Source of the DNA: Streptomyces parvus
GTDB taxonomy: Bacteria; Actinomycetota; Actinomycetes; Streptomycetales; Streptomycetaceae
Assembly (NCBI RefSeq): GCF_014648875.1
Contig: NZ_BMRY01000007.1
Span: forward strand, 366,627 to 430,626
Direction of reading: 5' to 3'
Length of the DNA: 64,000 nucleotides
In this document: piece by piece, positions 35,353 through 44,500 of the stretch
Layout: each line of letters begins with the position of its first letter
Numbering within the stretch: position 1 is the stretch's first letter
Program-made: the position numbers and the translations under genes
The notes under the pieces: generated by a model
Told to the model about the DNA's origin: nothing
Seen by the model: only the letters and a program-made list of their open reading frames with translations
Database searches by the model: none

Positions 35353-36771
35353 ATGAGAAGTGCACACCTGCGTCGTGCCCGCAGTGTCGGCGCCATGACT
35401 CTCGTCTCCGCGTTCGCGCTCACCACGCTGGCCGCTTGCGGTACGAGCAGCAGCGGCAGCGACGACGACACCGGAACAAACTCCAGCGGTTCTTCGGACC
35501 CCACGGCTCCGCTCGACCCGAAGACCAAGGTCACGCTCACCATCGACTGCATGCCGTCGGCGGCGAAGACGGCGGAGCTCAAGGAGTGGAAGGAAGACGT
35601 CAAGGAGTTCAACAAGACGTACCCCAACGTCACCATCGACGGTCGTTCCACCCCGGGTCAGTGTCTGGAGCCGCCGCGGTTCACTGCCATGCTGAAGGCC
35701 AAGTCGCAGCCGGACATCTTCTACACCTACTTCACCGACCTGCCCCAGGTCCTCGACAACGACGGCGCCGAGGACATCACCGCCTACGTCCACGACGAAT
35801 CCGTGCCGGCCCTGAAGGACATCGACCCGAGCGTCCTGAACTCGCTGAAGCACGAGGACAAGCTCTACGGCCTGCCCACCAGCAACTACACCATGGGCCT
35901 GCTGATCAACCGCAAGCTCTTCAAGCAGGCCGGGCTTGACGCCGACGCCCCGCCGCGCACCTGGGCGGACCTGCGAACGGCGGCCAAGAAGATCTCCGAC
36001 CTCGGCGACGGCATCGCCGGTTTCGGCGAGTACAGCGCCGGAAACACCGGGGGCTGGCACTTCACCGCGCAGATGTACAGCCTCGGCGGCGACGTGGTGG
36101 ATGCCAGCGGCAAGAAGGCGGCCTTCAACAACGAGACCGGCCGGCAGGTGGTGCAGAACATGCACGACATGCGCTGGAAGGACGACAGCATGGGCAAGAC
36201 CCAGCTGCTCCAGTGGGGCGACCTGCAGAAGCAGATCGCCACCGACAAGCTCGGCATGTTCCTCGCCGCTCCCGACGACATCGCCTACATGGTGCAGCAG
36301 CTCGGCGCCGAGTACGCCAACTTCGGGATGGGCCCCATCCCCGGCGAGAAGAACACCCTCGCCGGAGGAAACAGCTACATGATCAAGAAGGGAATCTCCG
36401 CCGACAAGATCAAGGCGGCGATCGCCTGGCTGAACTTCAAGAACCTCACCGTCGGCAAGGGGCAGTTCGACTGGGCCCGCACCAAGGCGGACAAGCTGCC
36501 CGTCGGCATCCCGCAGCCCAACTTCTGGCTGAACGAGTCCAAGACAAAGGACGACGCCGCCCGGGTCGAACACGCCACGATGCCCGTCGAGAACTTCAAG
36601 ACCTTCATGGACAACCCCGTCGCCGGCAAGGCCGAGCCGCCGAAAGCGCAAGAAATCTACAAGGTCCTCGACACCGTCATGTCGAGCATCCTGACCAACA
36701 AGGACGCCGACATCGACAAACTTCTCGACACGGCCGAGAAGCAGGTCAACCAGGTCCTCGCCACGCAGTGA
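35353..36771 (+). CDS. sugar ABC transporter substrate-binding lipoprotein
   Basis: The 472-aa protein has a lipoprotein signal with lipobox TLAAC (Cys about residue 29) followed by a Ser/Asp-rich linker. It belongs to the family-1 extracellular binding proteins (maltose-binding type): KSQPDIFYTYFTDLP, KLYGLPTSNYTMGLLINRKL and a typical C-terminal AEKQVNQVLA. It should capture glucan oligosaccharides released by the GH87 enzymes and hand them to the two permeases that follow. Confidence 0.9.
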   Translation: MRSAHLRRARSVGAMTLVSAFALTTLAACGTSSSGSDDDTGTNSSGSSDPTAPLDPKTKVTLTIDCMPSAAKTAELKEWKEDVKEFNKTYPNVTIDGRSTPGQCLEPPRFTAMLKAKSQPDIFYTYFTDLPQVLDNDGAEDITAYVHDESVPALKDIDPSVLNSLKHEDKLYGLPTSNYTMGLLINRKLFKQAGLDADAPPRTWADLRTAAKKISDLGDGIAGFGEYSAGNTGGWHFTAQMYSLGGDVVDASGKKAAFNNETGRQVVQNMHDMRWKDDSMGKTQLLQWGDLQKQIATDKLGMFLAAPDDIAYMVQQLGAEYANFGMGPIPGEKNTLAGGNSYMIKKGISADKIKAAIAWLNFKNLTVGKGQFDWARTKADKLPVGIPQPNFWLNESKTKDDAARVEHATMPVENFKTFMDNPVAGKAEPPKAQEIYKVLDTVMSSILTNKDADIDKLLDTAEKQVNQVLATQ

Positions 36772-36780
36772 CCACCGCCG

Positions 36781-36807
36781 GGCGGGGACGGCACGCCCGT
36801 CCCCGCC
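36781..36807 (+). terminator. intercistronic hairpin after the binding-protein gene
   Basis: An 11-bp stem GGCGGGGACGG / CCGTCCCCGCC with a five-base loop lies right after the stop and 87 bases before the permease start. Such hairpins commonly keep binding-protein mRNA more abundant than permease mRNA. Confidence 0.6.
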
Positions 36808-36893
36808 GGGGGAACCGGCCCCCTCCGCACAGACCCGCTCAGGCGAAGCGCCGCGAGCGGGCAGGCACCAGCAGCCCGTACCAAGGAGCATCG

Positions 36894-37853
36894 ATGTCGG
36901 CCCCCGGCCTGAGCCCGACCAAGGCGGCCCCTACCCGCCGTATCTCGTCACGCCCGGCGGGTTCGGTACCGCCGCGCAGCAGCTTCGCCAAGAACCTGCG
37001 ACGCAATCTCACCGCCCATGGCTTCCTCATCGGCGCCCTGATCTGCTTCGCGTTGTTCTCGTGGTATCCCATGATCCGCGAGTTCTTCCTGGCATTCCAG
37101 AAGACCGACAACGGCGAGGTCTCCTGGGTCGGACTGGACAACCTCAGAACTGTGGTCAACGACCCGGTGTTCTGGCAGGCGTGGAAGAACACCCTGCTCT
37201 TTACGGTGCTCGCCCTCGTCTTCGGCTTCCTGGTGCCGTTCGTGGTCGCCCTGGTGATCAACGAGTTCCGGCACGGCAAGGGATACCTGCGGCTCCTCGT
37301 CTACCTCCCCGTGATGCTGCCGCCGGTCGCCTCTGTGCTGCTCTTCAAGTACCTGTACGACCCGGGCTACGGGCTGCTCAACGAACTCATCGGGTTCTTC
37401 GGCCTGCCGGAGCAACAGTGGCTGCAGGACCCCGACACGTCCATGCTGTCGGTCGTCGTGGCCTCCACCTGGATGAACATGGGCGGTGCCGCGCTGATCT
37501 ACCTGGCCGCGCTTCAGGGCATCCCCGGCGAGCTGTACGAAGCGGCGGAGCTGGACGGCGCGGGGGTACTGCGCAAGATCTGGTACGTCACCATCCCCCA
37601 GACCCGCCTCATCCTCTCCCTCATGCTGCTCATGCAGATCATCTCGACCATGCAGGTCTTCGTCGAACCCTTCCTGCTGACGGGCGGCGCCGGGCCGGAG
37701 GGCTCCACCACGACGGTCGTCTACCTCATCTACCAGTACGCCTTCAACTTCAACAACTACGGTGCCGCGGCGGCTCTCGGCCTGCTCCTGCTCGTACTGC
37801 TCGCCGGATTCTCGGCGGCGTACGTCAAGCTCAGCCGCGCCGAGAACGAGTAG
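36894..37853 (+). CDS. sugar ABC transporter permease (MalF type)
   Basis: The 319-aa protein has six predicted membrane helices after a basic N-terminus and a conserved WVGLDNLRTVV loop. The EAA signature EAAELDGAGVLRKIWYVTIP (about residues 216-235) contacts the ATPase. ATG 36894 follows CCAAGGAGC. It is followed by the partner permease after 16 bases. Confidence 0.92.
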   Translation: MSAPGLSPTKAAPTRRISSRPAGSVPPRSSFAKNLRRNLTAHGFLIGALICFALFSWYPMIREFFLAFQKTDNGEVSWVGLDNLRTVVNDPVFWQAWKNTLLFTVLALVFGFLVPFVVALVINEFRHGKGYLRLLVYLPVMLPPVASVLLFKYLYDPGYGLLNELIGFFGLPEQQWLQDPDTSMLSVVVASTWMNMGGAALIYLAALQGIPGELYEAAELDGAGVLRKIWYVTIPQTRLILSLMLLMQIISTMQVFVEPFLLTGGAGPEGSTTTVVYLIYQYAFNFNNYGAAAALGLLLLVLLAGFSAAYVKLSRAENE

Positions 37854-37869
37854 GAGCCGGAGACCAGCT

Positions 37870-38745
37870 ATGTCCACACGCACGCTCATCTCGCCAGCAC
37901 AGCTCGCCCGCCCACGCGGCAAGTTGATCTACTGGATTTCCTTCGCCGTGGTCGTCGGCGGCTTCACCCTGGTGTTCCTCGGACCGCTCTACTGGCTGGT
38001 CACCAGCGGCTTCAAAAGCGCCCAGGAAGTCATCCAGACCCCTCCGACCCTGGTTCCCGGTTCCTTCGAGGCCGACAACTACACCCGGGCCTGGGAGGTC
38101 ATGGACCTGGCCAAGCTGCTGTTCAACACCCTGTACTACGCGTTCGGCGCCCTGGCCTTCCAGCTGATCTTCGACGTGGCTGCCGCCTACTCACTCTCCA
38201 AGCTCCGCCCGATCTTCGGCAAAGCGATCCTGGGCATGATGCTGGCAACCCTGATGATCCCGGCGACGGTCCTCGTCGTGCCGCAGTACCTCACGGTCCT
38301 CGACGTACCGGTCGTGGAGCGCAACCTGCTGAACACACCCTGGGCGATCTGGCTGCCGTCCGTGACCAACGCCTTCAACATCTTCCTGCTGAAGCGGTTC
38401 TTCGACTCGATTCCCAAGGAGCTCCTGGACGCAGCCTCCATGGACGGGGCGAGCCCGATGCGAACCCTCCGGTCGATCATCCTGCCGATCTCCCGGCCGA
38501 TCCTCGGAGTGGTCTCCATCTTCGCCATCGTCGGAGTCTGGAAGGACTTCCTCTGGCCGATGCTCACCCTCCCCGACCCAGCCATGCAGACCCTCAACGT
38601 CGGCATCTACTCCCTCTCCAACGGTGTCCCCGCCAATGTCCTCATCGCGGCACTCACCATCGCCTCGATCCCCACGCTGCTGATCTTCCTGATCTTCCAG
38701 CGCAACATCATGGCCGGCCTCACCGCAGGCGGTCTCAAGGGCTGA
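37870..38745 (+). CDS. sugar ABC transporter permease (MalG type)
   Basis: The 291-aa protein has six helices, FKSAQEVIQTPPTLVP after the first helix as in MalG-type permeases, and the EAA loop DAASMDGASPMRTLRSIILP (about residues 186-205). It ends in GLTAGGLKG, the usual end of this family. It forms the channel together with the preceding gene product. Confidence 0.92.
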   Translation: MSTRTLISPAQLARPRGKLIYWISFAVVVGGFTLVFLGPLYWLVTSGFKSAQEVIQTPPTLVPGSFEADNYTRAWEVMDLAKLLFNTLYYAFGALAFQLIFDVAAAYSLSKLRPIFGKAILGMMLATLMIPATVLVVPQYLTVLDVPVVERNLLNTPWAIWLPSVTNAFNIFLLKRFFDSIPKELLDAASMDGASPMRTLRSIILPISRPILGVVSIFAIVGVWKDFLWPMLTLPDPAMQTLNVGIYSLSNGVPANVLIAALTIASIPTLLIFLIFQRNIMAGLTAGGLKG

Positions 38746-38798
38746 GCGCTCCGAGGGCGACCCCCTGACGGCAACCCGCTCACCCGCCTCCCCCGAAC

Positions 38799-38847
38799 CT
38801 TCGCCGCCGGCACGTCCGACGCCCCGCTATCCGTGCCGGCGGCGAAG
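38799..38847 (+). terminator. perfect 15-bp hairpin between permease and glucosidase genes
   Basis: CTTCGCCGCCGGCAC at 38799-38813 pairs exactly with GTGCCGGCGGCGAAG at 38833-38847 around a 19-base loop, 25 bases before the glucosidase start. It may be a partial terminator or an mRNA-processing or stability element. Confidence 0.65.
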
Positions 38848-38872
38848 ACCGACCTGCCCGAAAGGACACAAC

Positions 38873-40477
38873 GTGGCAGCTCCCCTTCCGCTCCGCTCCG
38901 ACGACTGGTGGCGCGACGCCGTCATCTACCAGATATATCCGCGTAGTTTCGCCGACGGCAACGGCGACGGCACCGGGGATCTGTCGGGCGTCAGGGCGAA
39001 ACTGCCGTATCTCGTCGAACTGGGAGTCGACGCCGTCTGGTTCACCCCGTGGTACGTGTCCCCGCTGGTCGACGGCGGCTACGACGTCGCCGACTACCGC
39101 ACCATCGACCCCGCCTTCGGGACCCTGGGCGAGGCGGAGAAGCTCATCGCCGAGGCCCGGGAACTCGGTCTGCGCACCATCGTCGACATCGTGCCCAACC
39201 ACGTGTCCGACCAGCACCACTGGTTTCGGGCCGCGCTCGCGGCCGGCCCGGGAAGCCCCGAGCGAGAACTCTTCCACTTCCGGCCCGGCCGCGGGGCGGA
39301 CGGTGAGCTGCCGCCCAACGACTGGCCGTCGGAGTTCTCGGGAACCACCTGGACCCGGGTTCCCGACGGCGAGTGGTACCTGCACCTGTTCACCCCCGAG
39401 CAGCCCGACCTCAACTGGGCGCACCCCGAAGTCCGCCGTGAGCACGAGGAAATCCTGCGCTTCTGGTTTCAGCGGGGAGTCGCAGGCGTCCGCATCGACT
39501 CCGCGGCGCTGCTGGCCAAGGACCCTGACCTGCCCGACTTTGTGAAGGGAGTCGACCCCCACCCGTACATCGACCAGGACGAGCTGCACGGCATCTACCG
39601 CTCCTGGCGGAAGATCGCGGACGAGTACGAGGGCGTCTTCGTCGGCGAGGTCTGGCTGCCCGACGCGGAGCGCTTCGCGCGCTACCTCCGCCCCGACGAA
39701 CTGCACACCGCGTTCAACTTCAACTTCCTGGCCTGCCAGTGGGATGCCGCCTGCCTCCGGCGCGCCATCGACGACACCCTGGCCGAACACGAACCGGTCG
39801 GTGCCCCGGCCACCTGGGTCCTGTGCAACCACGACGTCACCCGCACCGTGACCCGCTACGGCCGCGAGGACACCGGTTTCGACTTCGCCACCAAGGCATT
39901 CGGCACGCCGACCGACCTCGACCTCGGCACACGCCGGGCCCGCGCGGCCGCCCTGCTCACCCTCGCGCTGCCCGGATCGGTCTACCTCTACCAGGGCGAG
40001 GAACTGGGGCTGCCGGAGGCGGACATCCCGCGTGACCGCATCCAGGACCCCATGCACTTCCGCTCCGACGGCGCCGACCCGGGCCGTGACGGATGCCGGG
40101 TACCGATGCCCTGGGCGGCCGACGAGCCCCATTACGGCTTCGGCGCGGACAGGGAGCCCTGGCTGCCGCAACCGGGGGACTGGTCCGACTACGCGGCCGA
40201 CCGTCAGGCCGGAGAGCCTGGCTCCATGCTGGCGCTCTACCGCGAGGCCCTGAGCCTGAGACGTTCCGAGAACGGATTCGGGGACGGGCCCCTGACCTGG
40301 AAACCCGGGCCAGGCGGCGTACTGCACTTCTCCCGCCCCGGCGGACTCATCTGCCTGGTCAACCTCTCCGCGAAGGCCGTCGAACTGCCGGCTCACCGTG
40401 CTCGTCTGCTGAGCAGCGGCCCGCTCGACGGGGAAGGCCGGCTCCCGCAGGACACGACGGTCTGGCTCCGCGCCTGA
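38873..40477 (+). CDS. GH13 alpha-glucosidase, cytoplasmic
   Basis: The 534-aa protein lacks a signal peptide. The GH13 regions are VIYQIYPRSFADGNGDGTGD, then DIVPNHVSD, GVRIDSAALL (nucleophile Asp), VGEVWLPD (acid/base Glu) and CNHDVTR (third Asp). It follows the oligo-1,6-glucosidase/alpha-glucosidase branch. In this locus it should release glucose from imported nigero-type (alpha-1,3) or mixed oligosaccharides; linkage specificity cannot be told from sequence. GTG 38873 follows GAAAGGACA. Confidence 0.9.
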   Translation: MAAPLPLRSDDWWRDAVIYQIYPRSFADGNGDGTGDLSGVRAKLPYLVELGVDAVWFTPWYVSPLVDGGYDVADYRTIDPAFGTLGEAEKLIAEARELGLRTIVDIVPNHVSDQHHWFRAALAAGPGSPERELFHFRPGRGADGELPPNDWPSEFSGTTWTRVPDGEWYLHLFTPEQPDLNWAHPEVRREHEEILRFWFQRGVAGVRIDSAALLAKDPDLPDFVKGVDPHPYIDQDELHGIYRSWRKIADEYEGVFVGEVWLPDAERFARYLRPDELHTAFNFNFLACQWDAACLRRAIDDTLAEHEPVGAPATWVLCNHDVTRTVTRYGREDTGFDFATKAFGTPTDLDLGTRRARAAALLTLALPGSVYLYQGEELGLPEADIPRDRIQDPMHFRSDGADPGRDGCRVPMPWAADEPHYGFGADREPWLPQPGDWSDYAADRQAGEPGSMLALYREALSLRRSENGFGDGPLTWKPGPGGVLHFSRPGGLICLVNLSAKAVELPAHRARLLSSGPLDGEGRLPQDTTVWLRA

Positions 40478-40539
40478 CCGAACGCCCGCAGTCGCCCGGG
40501 CGCACACAGCCATGCCCCGCGACCCGGCGGAACGGGGGA

Positions 40540-40579
40540 CGCAGCCGTAGCCGAGGCAGCAGTTTCGGCTACGTCTGCG
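40540..40579 (+). terminator. terminator of the transporter-glucosidase operon
   Basis: Arms 40540-40554 and 40565-40579 (CGCAGCCGTAGCCGA / TCGGCTACGTCTGCG) pair over 15 bases with one mismatch, 62 bases past the glucosidase stop. Confidence 0.7.
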
Positions 40580-40656
40580 GGGCCGGAGTATCGAGAACGG
40601 CCGCGGGGGCGATCAGCCATGCAGGCGTACGCCAGGTATGTACTGACAGGGGGGAT

Positions 40657-41124
40657 ATGAGCACTCAGGACTCCAAGACCTTCACCGTGCGCGCTGTTCG
40701 CGCCCATGAGGCCGCCGCGATCGCCTCGATCGACCCGATCGCTGTGCACGGGAGCCTCTCGCGCCGGGCGGCCGTCGCGCGGTGGTGCCGCGAGGGCCTG
40801 GCGCTCGTGGCGGAGGACGCGTCCGGTCTCCTTGGCTACGGCGTGCGGGAGTACACGTTCTTCGACCAGGGGTTCATCACGATGCTCATGGTGGCGCCTC
40901 GGGCACGGGGCCGAGGCGTCGGACGGTCTCTGCTGGATGCCATGGCCAACTCGTGCGCCACTCCCAAGCTCTTCACCTCGGTCAACGCCTCCAATCAGCC
41001 GATGCGGCGACTGCTCCTGAGCGCCGGTTGGCATGCGGTGGGTCTGCTCCACGGTCTCGACGAAGGTGACCCCGAGGTCTTCTACCTCCGCCCGGCCCTT
41101 GATGGCTCGGCCCCACTCCTCTGA
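40657..41124 (+). CDS. GNAT-family N-acetyltransferase
   Basis: The 155-aa protein has the acetyl-CoA-binding motif A in MLMVAPRARGRGVGRSLL (about residues 75-92) and SVNASNQPMRRLLLSAGW further on (motif B region). The acceptor is unknown. ATG 40657 follows an ACAGGGGGG site. It lies between the operon terminator and the second GH87 gene and may be unrelated to glucan use. Confidence 0.85.
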   Translation: MSTQDSKTFTVRAVRAHEAAAIASIDPIAVHGSLSRRAAVARWCREGLALVAEDASGLLGYGVREYTFFDQGFITMLMVAPRARGRGVGRSLLDAMANSCATPKLFTSVNASNQPMRRLLLSAGWHAVGLLHGLDEGDPEVFYLRPALDGSAPLL

Positions 41125-41262
41125 GGAGGCCCACGGGCCGCTCCGGGATCCCGGGAGCAGTGCGGGCAGCGTGAGCGGTTCTGAAGCGACTCTCATCTGC
41201 AACGGACAGTCCATTAATGGGAATATTCATCTGCATGCTTGCAAACTTCGTACCCCTACCTG

Positions 41263-41292
41263 GCCCTTCTCCTGCACGACGAGGAGAAGGGC
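41263..41292 (+). terminator. hairpin downstream of the acetyltransferase
   Basis: A perfect 11-bp stem GCCCTTCTCCT / AGGAGAAGGGC with an eight-base loop, followed by a pyrimidine-rich run. It lies 139 bases past the acetyltransferase stop, inside the 466-bp interval before the second GH87 gene. Confidence 0.7.
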
Positions 41293-41403
41293 TCTCTGTC
41301 TTCCAGGGTCGCCCTTCTCTCCCCAGGTTGGATGGGCCCCTCGGTGCATGGGAGCTTTCTCGAAATGCTGCCGTCGCACCCATGGACGGGAAGCGAGCGC
41401 TCT

Positions 41404-41413
41404 GCAATATTAC
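41404..41413 (+). promoter_or_regulatory. GCAAT-type element before the second GH87 gene
   Basis: GCAATATTAC is a near-palindrome that shares the GCAAT half-site with the LacI operator at 34104. It is flanked by CGCTC/GAGCG arms. The rest of 41125-41590 holds the hairpin at 41263, an AT-rich patch near 41210-41250, and no gene. Confidence 0.4.
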
Positions 41414-41590
41414 GAGCGTTCCGCGCAAGAAGCTGAGCATGGCGTCGATGGTGCGGGCCGTGCGCGTCCCCAGGGACGCGGCACGACGCAGCCGCTGCTT
41501 CCGCCGCAGTGAAGAGCCATCGTTCGCCCCGGACCGAGCCGCTCTCGTGTGCCGCACCGGCACGCGAGCCTTCGCAGGGAGGAACCCCGC

Positions 41591-44500
41591 ATGCCCCCAT
41601 CCCCAGCGAGCCGCTGGAAGTGGCGCACCGCCGCCGCAGCGCTCGCGTCCACCGTCATGGTCCTAGGGCTGCCCACGCTCGGAGCCAAGGCAGCCGGCGG
41701 CCCGAACGCCGCCGCCGACGCTCCGGCCAAGGCCGGCAGTGTCAAGGGCCGCCACGTGGCCGCCAACATCAGCGACGGTGACGCCGACACCTACTGGCAG
41801 GCCGGCAAGAAGTCGGCCCAGTGGGTACAGACCGACCTCGGACAGGCCAAGCGCGTCCGGGAAGTCGTGCTGCGTCTGCCCGCCCACTGGGAGACCCGCA
41901 AACAGACGTTCGCGCTCCAGGGCAGCGCCGACGGCAAGAGCTTCGCCACGCTCAAGCCGTCCGCGCAGTACGTCTTCAGTCCCGGGAACGGCAACACGGT
42001 GAAGGTCGCTGTCCCCGCGACGCTCGCCCGCTACGTCCGCGCCGACTTCAGCGCCAACAGTGCGGCGGGTACCGCGCAGTTGGCCGAGCTGCAGGTGCTC
42101 ACCACCACGGCCGCCACCCCCAACCTCGCGCAGGGGAAGACCTTCAGCGCCAGCGGACACGCCGACGTGTACGGCGCCGGCAACGTCGGTGACGGCAACC
42201 GCAACACCTATTGGGAGAGCAGGAACAACGCCCTTCCCCAGTGGGTTCAGGTCGACCTGGGCTCCTCGGTCAAGGTCAACCAGGTGACGCTGCGCCTTCC
42301 GGGCGGGTGGCCCGAGCGGAGCCAGACCCTGAAGATCCAGGGATCGACCGACAACCAGAACTTCACCGACCTCACACAGTCCAAGGCGTACGCGTTCAAC
42401 AACGGCAACGACCAAGCGGCGAGCATCAGCTTCGACGCCACCACGACTCGGTACGTGCGTGTGCTGATCACCGCCAACACCGGCTGGCCGGCCGGCCAGT
42501 TGTCCGAGCTGGAGGTCTACGGTCCCGCCGCCGGCGACACCGAGCCGCCCACCGCGCCCTCGGGCCTGGCCTTCACCGAGCCGGGCGACGGGCAGATCAA
42601 ACTGTCCTGGAAGGCGGCGACCGACGACACGGGCGTCACCGGCTACGACGTCTACGCCAACGGTCAGCTGCGCGCGAGCCTCCCCTCGAGCGCCCTGACG
42701 TACACCGACACCCAGCCCGGCGACGCGAACGTGACGTATTTCGTCCGCGCCAAGGACGCGGCGGGTAACACCTCCTCCAACAGCAACAGCGTCACCCGGA
42801 AGGGCGCGGGCGGTGACACCCAGGCGCCCACTGCCCCGAGGAATCTCTCATTCCGGCAGTCCGGCGGAGAGGTCGAGCTCACCTGGCAGGCCTCCGACGA
42901 CAACGTCGGCGTCACCGCCTACGACATCTACGCCAACGACGAGCGCGTCGACTCCGTCGCGGGCGACGTCACCTCGTTCGCCCACCGCCCGACCGCCTCG
43001 TCCACCGTCACTTATCACGTACGGGCGAAGGACGCGGCCGGGAACGAGTCTGCGCCGAGTAACAGCGTCACGCGACGCGGTTCCGGCGGCGGCGCGGACC
43101 TCGCCCAGGGCAAGCCCATCGAGGCCTCGTCGAGCCACGACACCTATGTGGCGAAGAACGCCAACGACGGTCTCACCAGCACCTACTGGGAGGGCGGGGG
43201 CGGCTCCTACCCGACGACGCTCACGACGAAGCTGGGCTCCGAGGCCGACCTCAGCCAGGTGGTCGTCAAGCTCAACCCCGACGCCGCCTGGTCGTCCCGC
43301 ACCCAGAACATCCAGGTGCTCGGCCGCGGCCAGGGCGCGACGGCATTCACGAACCTCGTGTCGGCGAAGGACTACGCGTTCTCGCCCGCCGACGGCAACA
43401 CGGTGACCATCCCCGTCTCCGGGTCCGCCGCCGACCTGCAGCTCAAGTTCACCAAGAACACCGGTGCCCCCGGGGCCCAGGTGGCCGAGGTCCAGGTGAT
43501 CGGCACACCGGCCGCCAACCCGGATCTCCAGGTCACGGGCATCACCCACGCGCCCGCCGCCCCGGTCGAGTCCGACCCGATCACGCTCACGGCCGCGGTC
43601 GCCAACAGCGGCAGCAAGGAAGCGGCGGCGACCACCCTGGACTTCACGCTGGGCGGTGAGAAGGTCGGTTCGGCGGACGTGCCCGCGCTCGCGGCCGGCG
43701 CGTCCAAGAACGTCACGGCGCGTATCGATGCCCAGGCGGAGGGAAGTTATCAGGTCGGAGTCGAGGTCGACCCCGCGAACAAGGTCGTCGAACAGAACGA
43801 GGGGAACAACGCCTTCACCCGGCCCGCGGCCCTCGTCGTCAAGCCGGTGGACAGCTCCGACCTTCTCGCGGCACCGGTCTCCTGGGCCCCCTCCAGCCCG
43901 GCTGCCGGGGAAGAGGTCAAGTTCTCCGTCGCGATCAAGAACCAGGGGACGACCGACTCGGCGTCCGGAAACCATGACGTCAGCCTGGTGATCCAGGACG
44001 ACAAGGGCGAGACCGTCAAAACCCTCAACGCCTCCCACAACGGTGTCATCACCGCCGGACGGACGACCGCCCCGGTCGCCCTGGGGGCGTGGACGGCGGG
44101 CAACGGCAAGTACACCGTCAAGACCGTCATCGCCGACGACGCCAACGAGCTGCCCGTCAAGCGGGCCAACAACACCACCTCGCAGTCGCTTTTCGTCGGC
44201 CGGGGGGCGAGCATGCCCTACGACATGTACGAGGCGGAGGACGGCGTGCTCGGTGGTGGTGCCAAGACCGTCGGCCCGAACCGGACCATCGGTGACATCG
44301 CCGGTGAGGCAAGCGGCCGCAAGGCGGTGACGCTCACCGGGACCGGTCAGTACGTCGAGTGGACCACCCGCGCCGCGACCAACACCCTGGTGACCCGGTT
44401 CTCCATGCCGGACGGCCCCGACTCCACGCTGAACGTGTACGTGGACGGCGAGTTCCTCAAGACGATCGACCTCACCCCGAAGTACGCCTGGCTGTACGGC

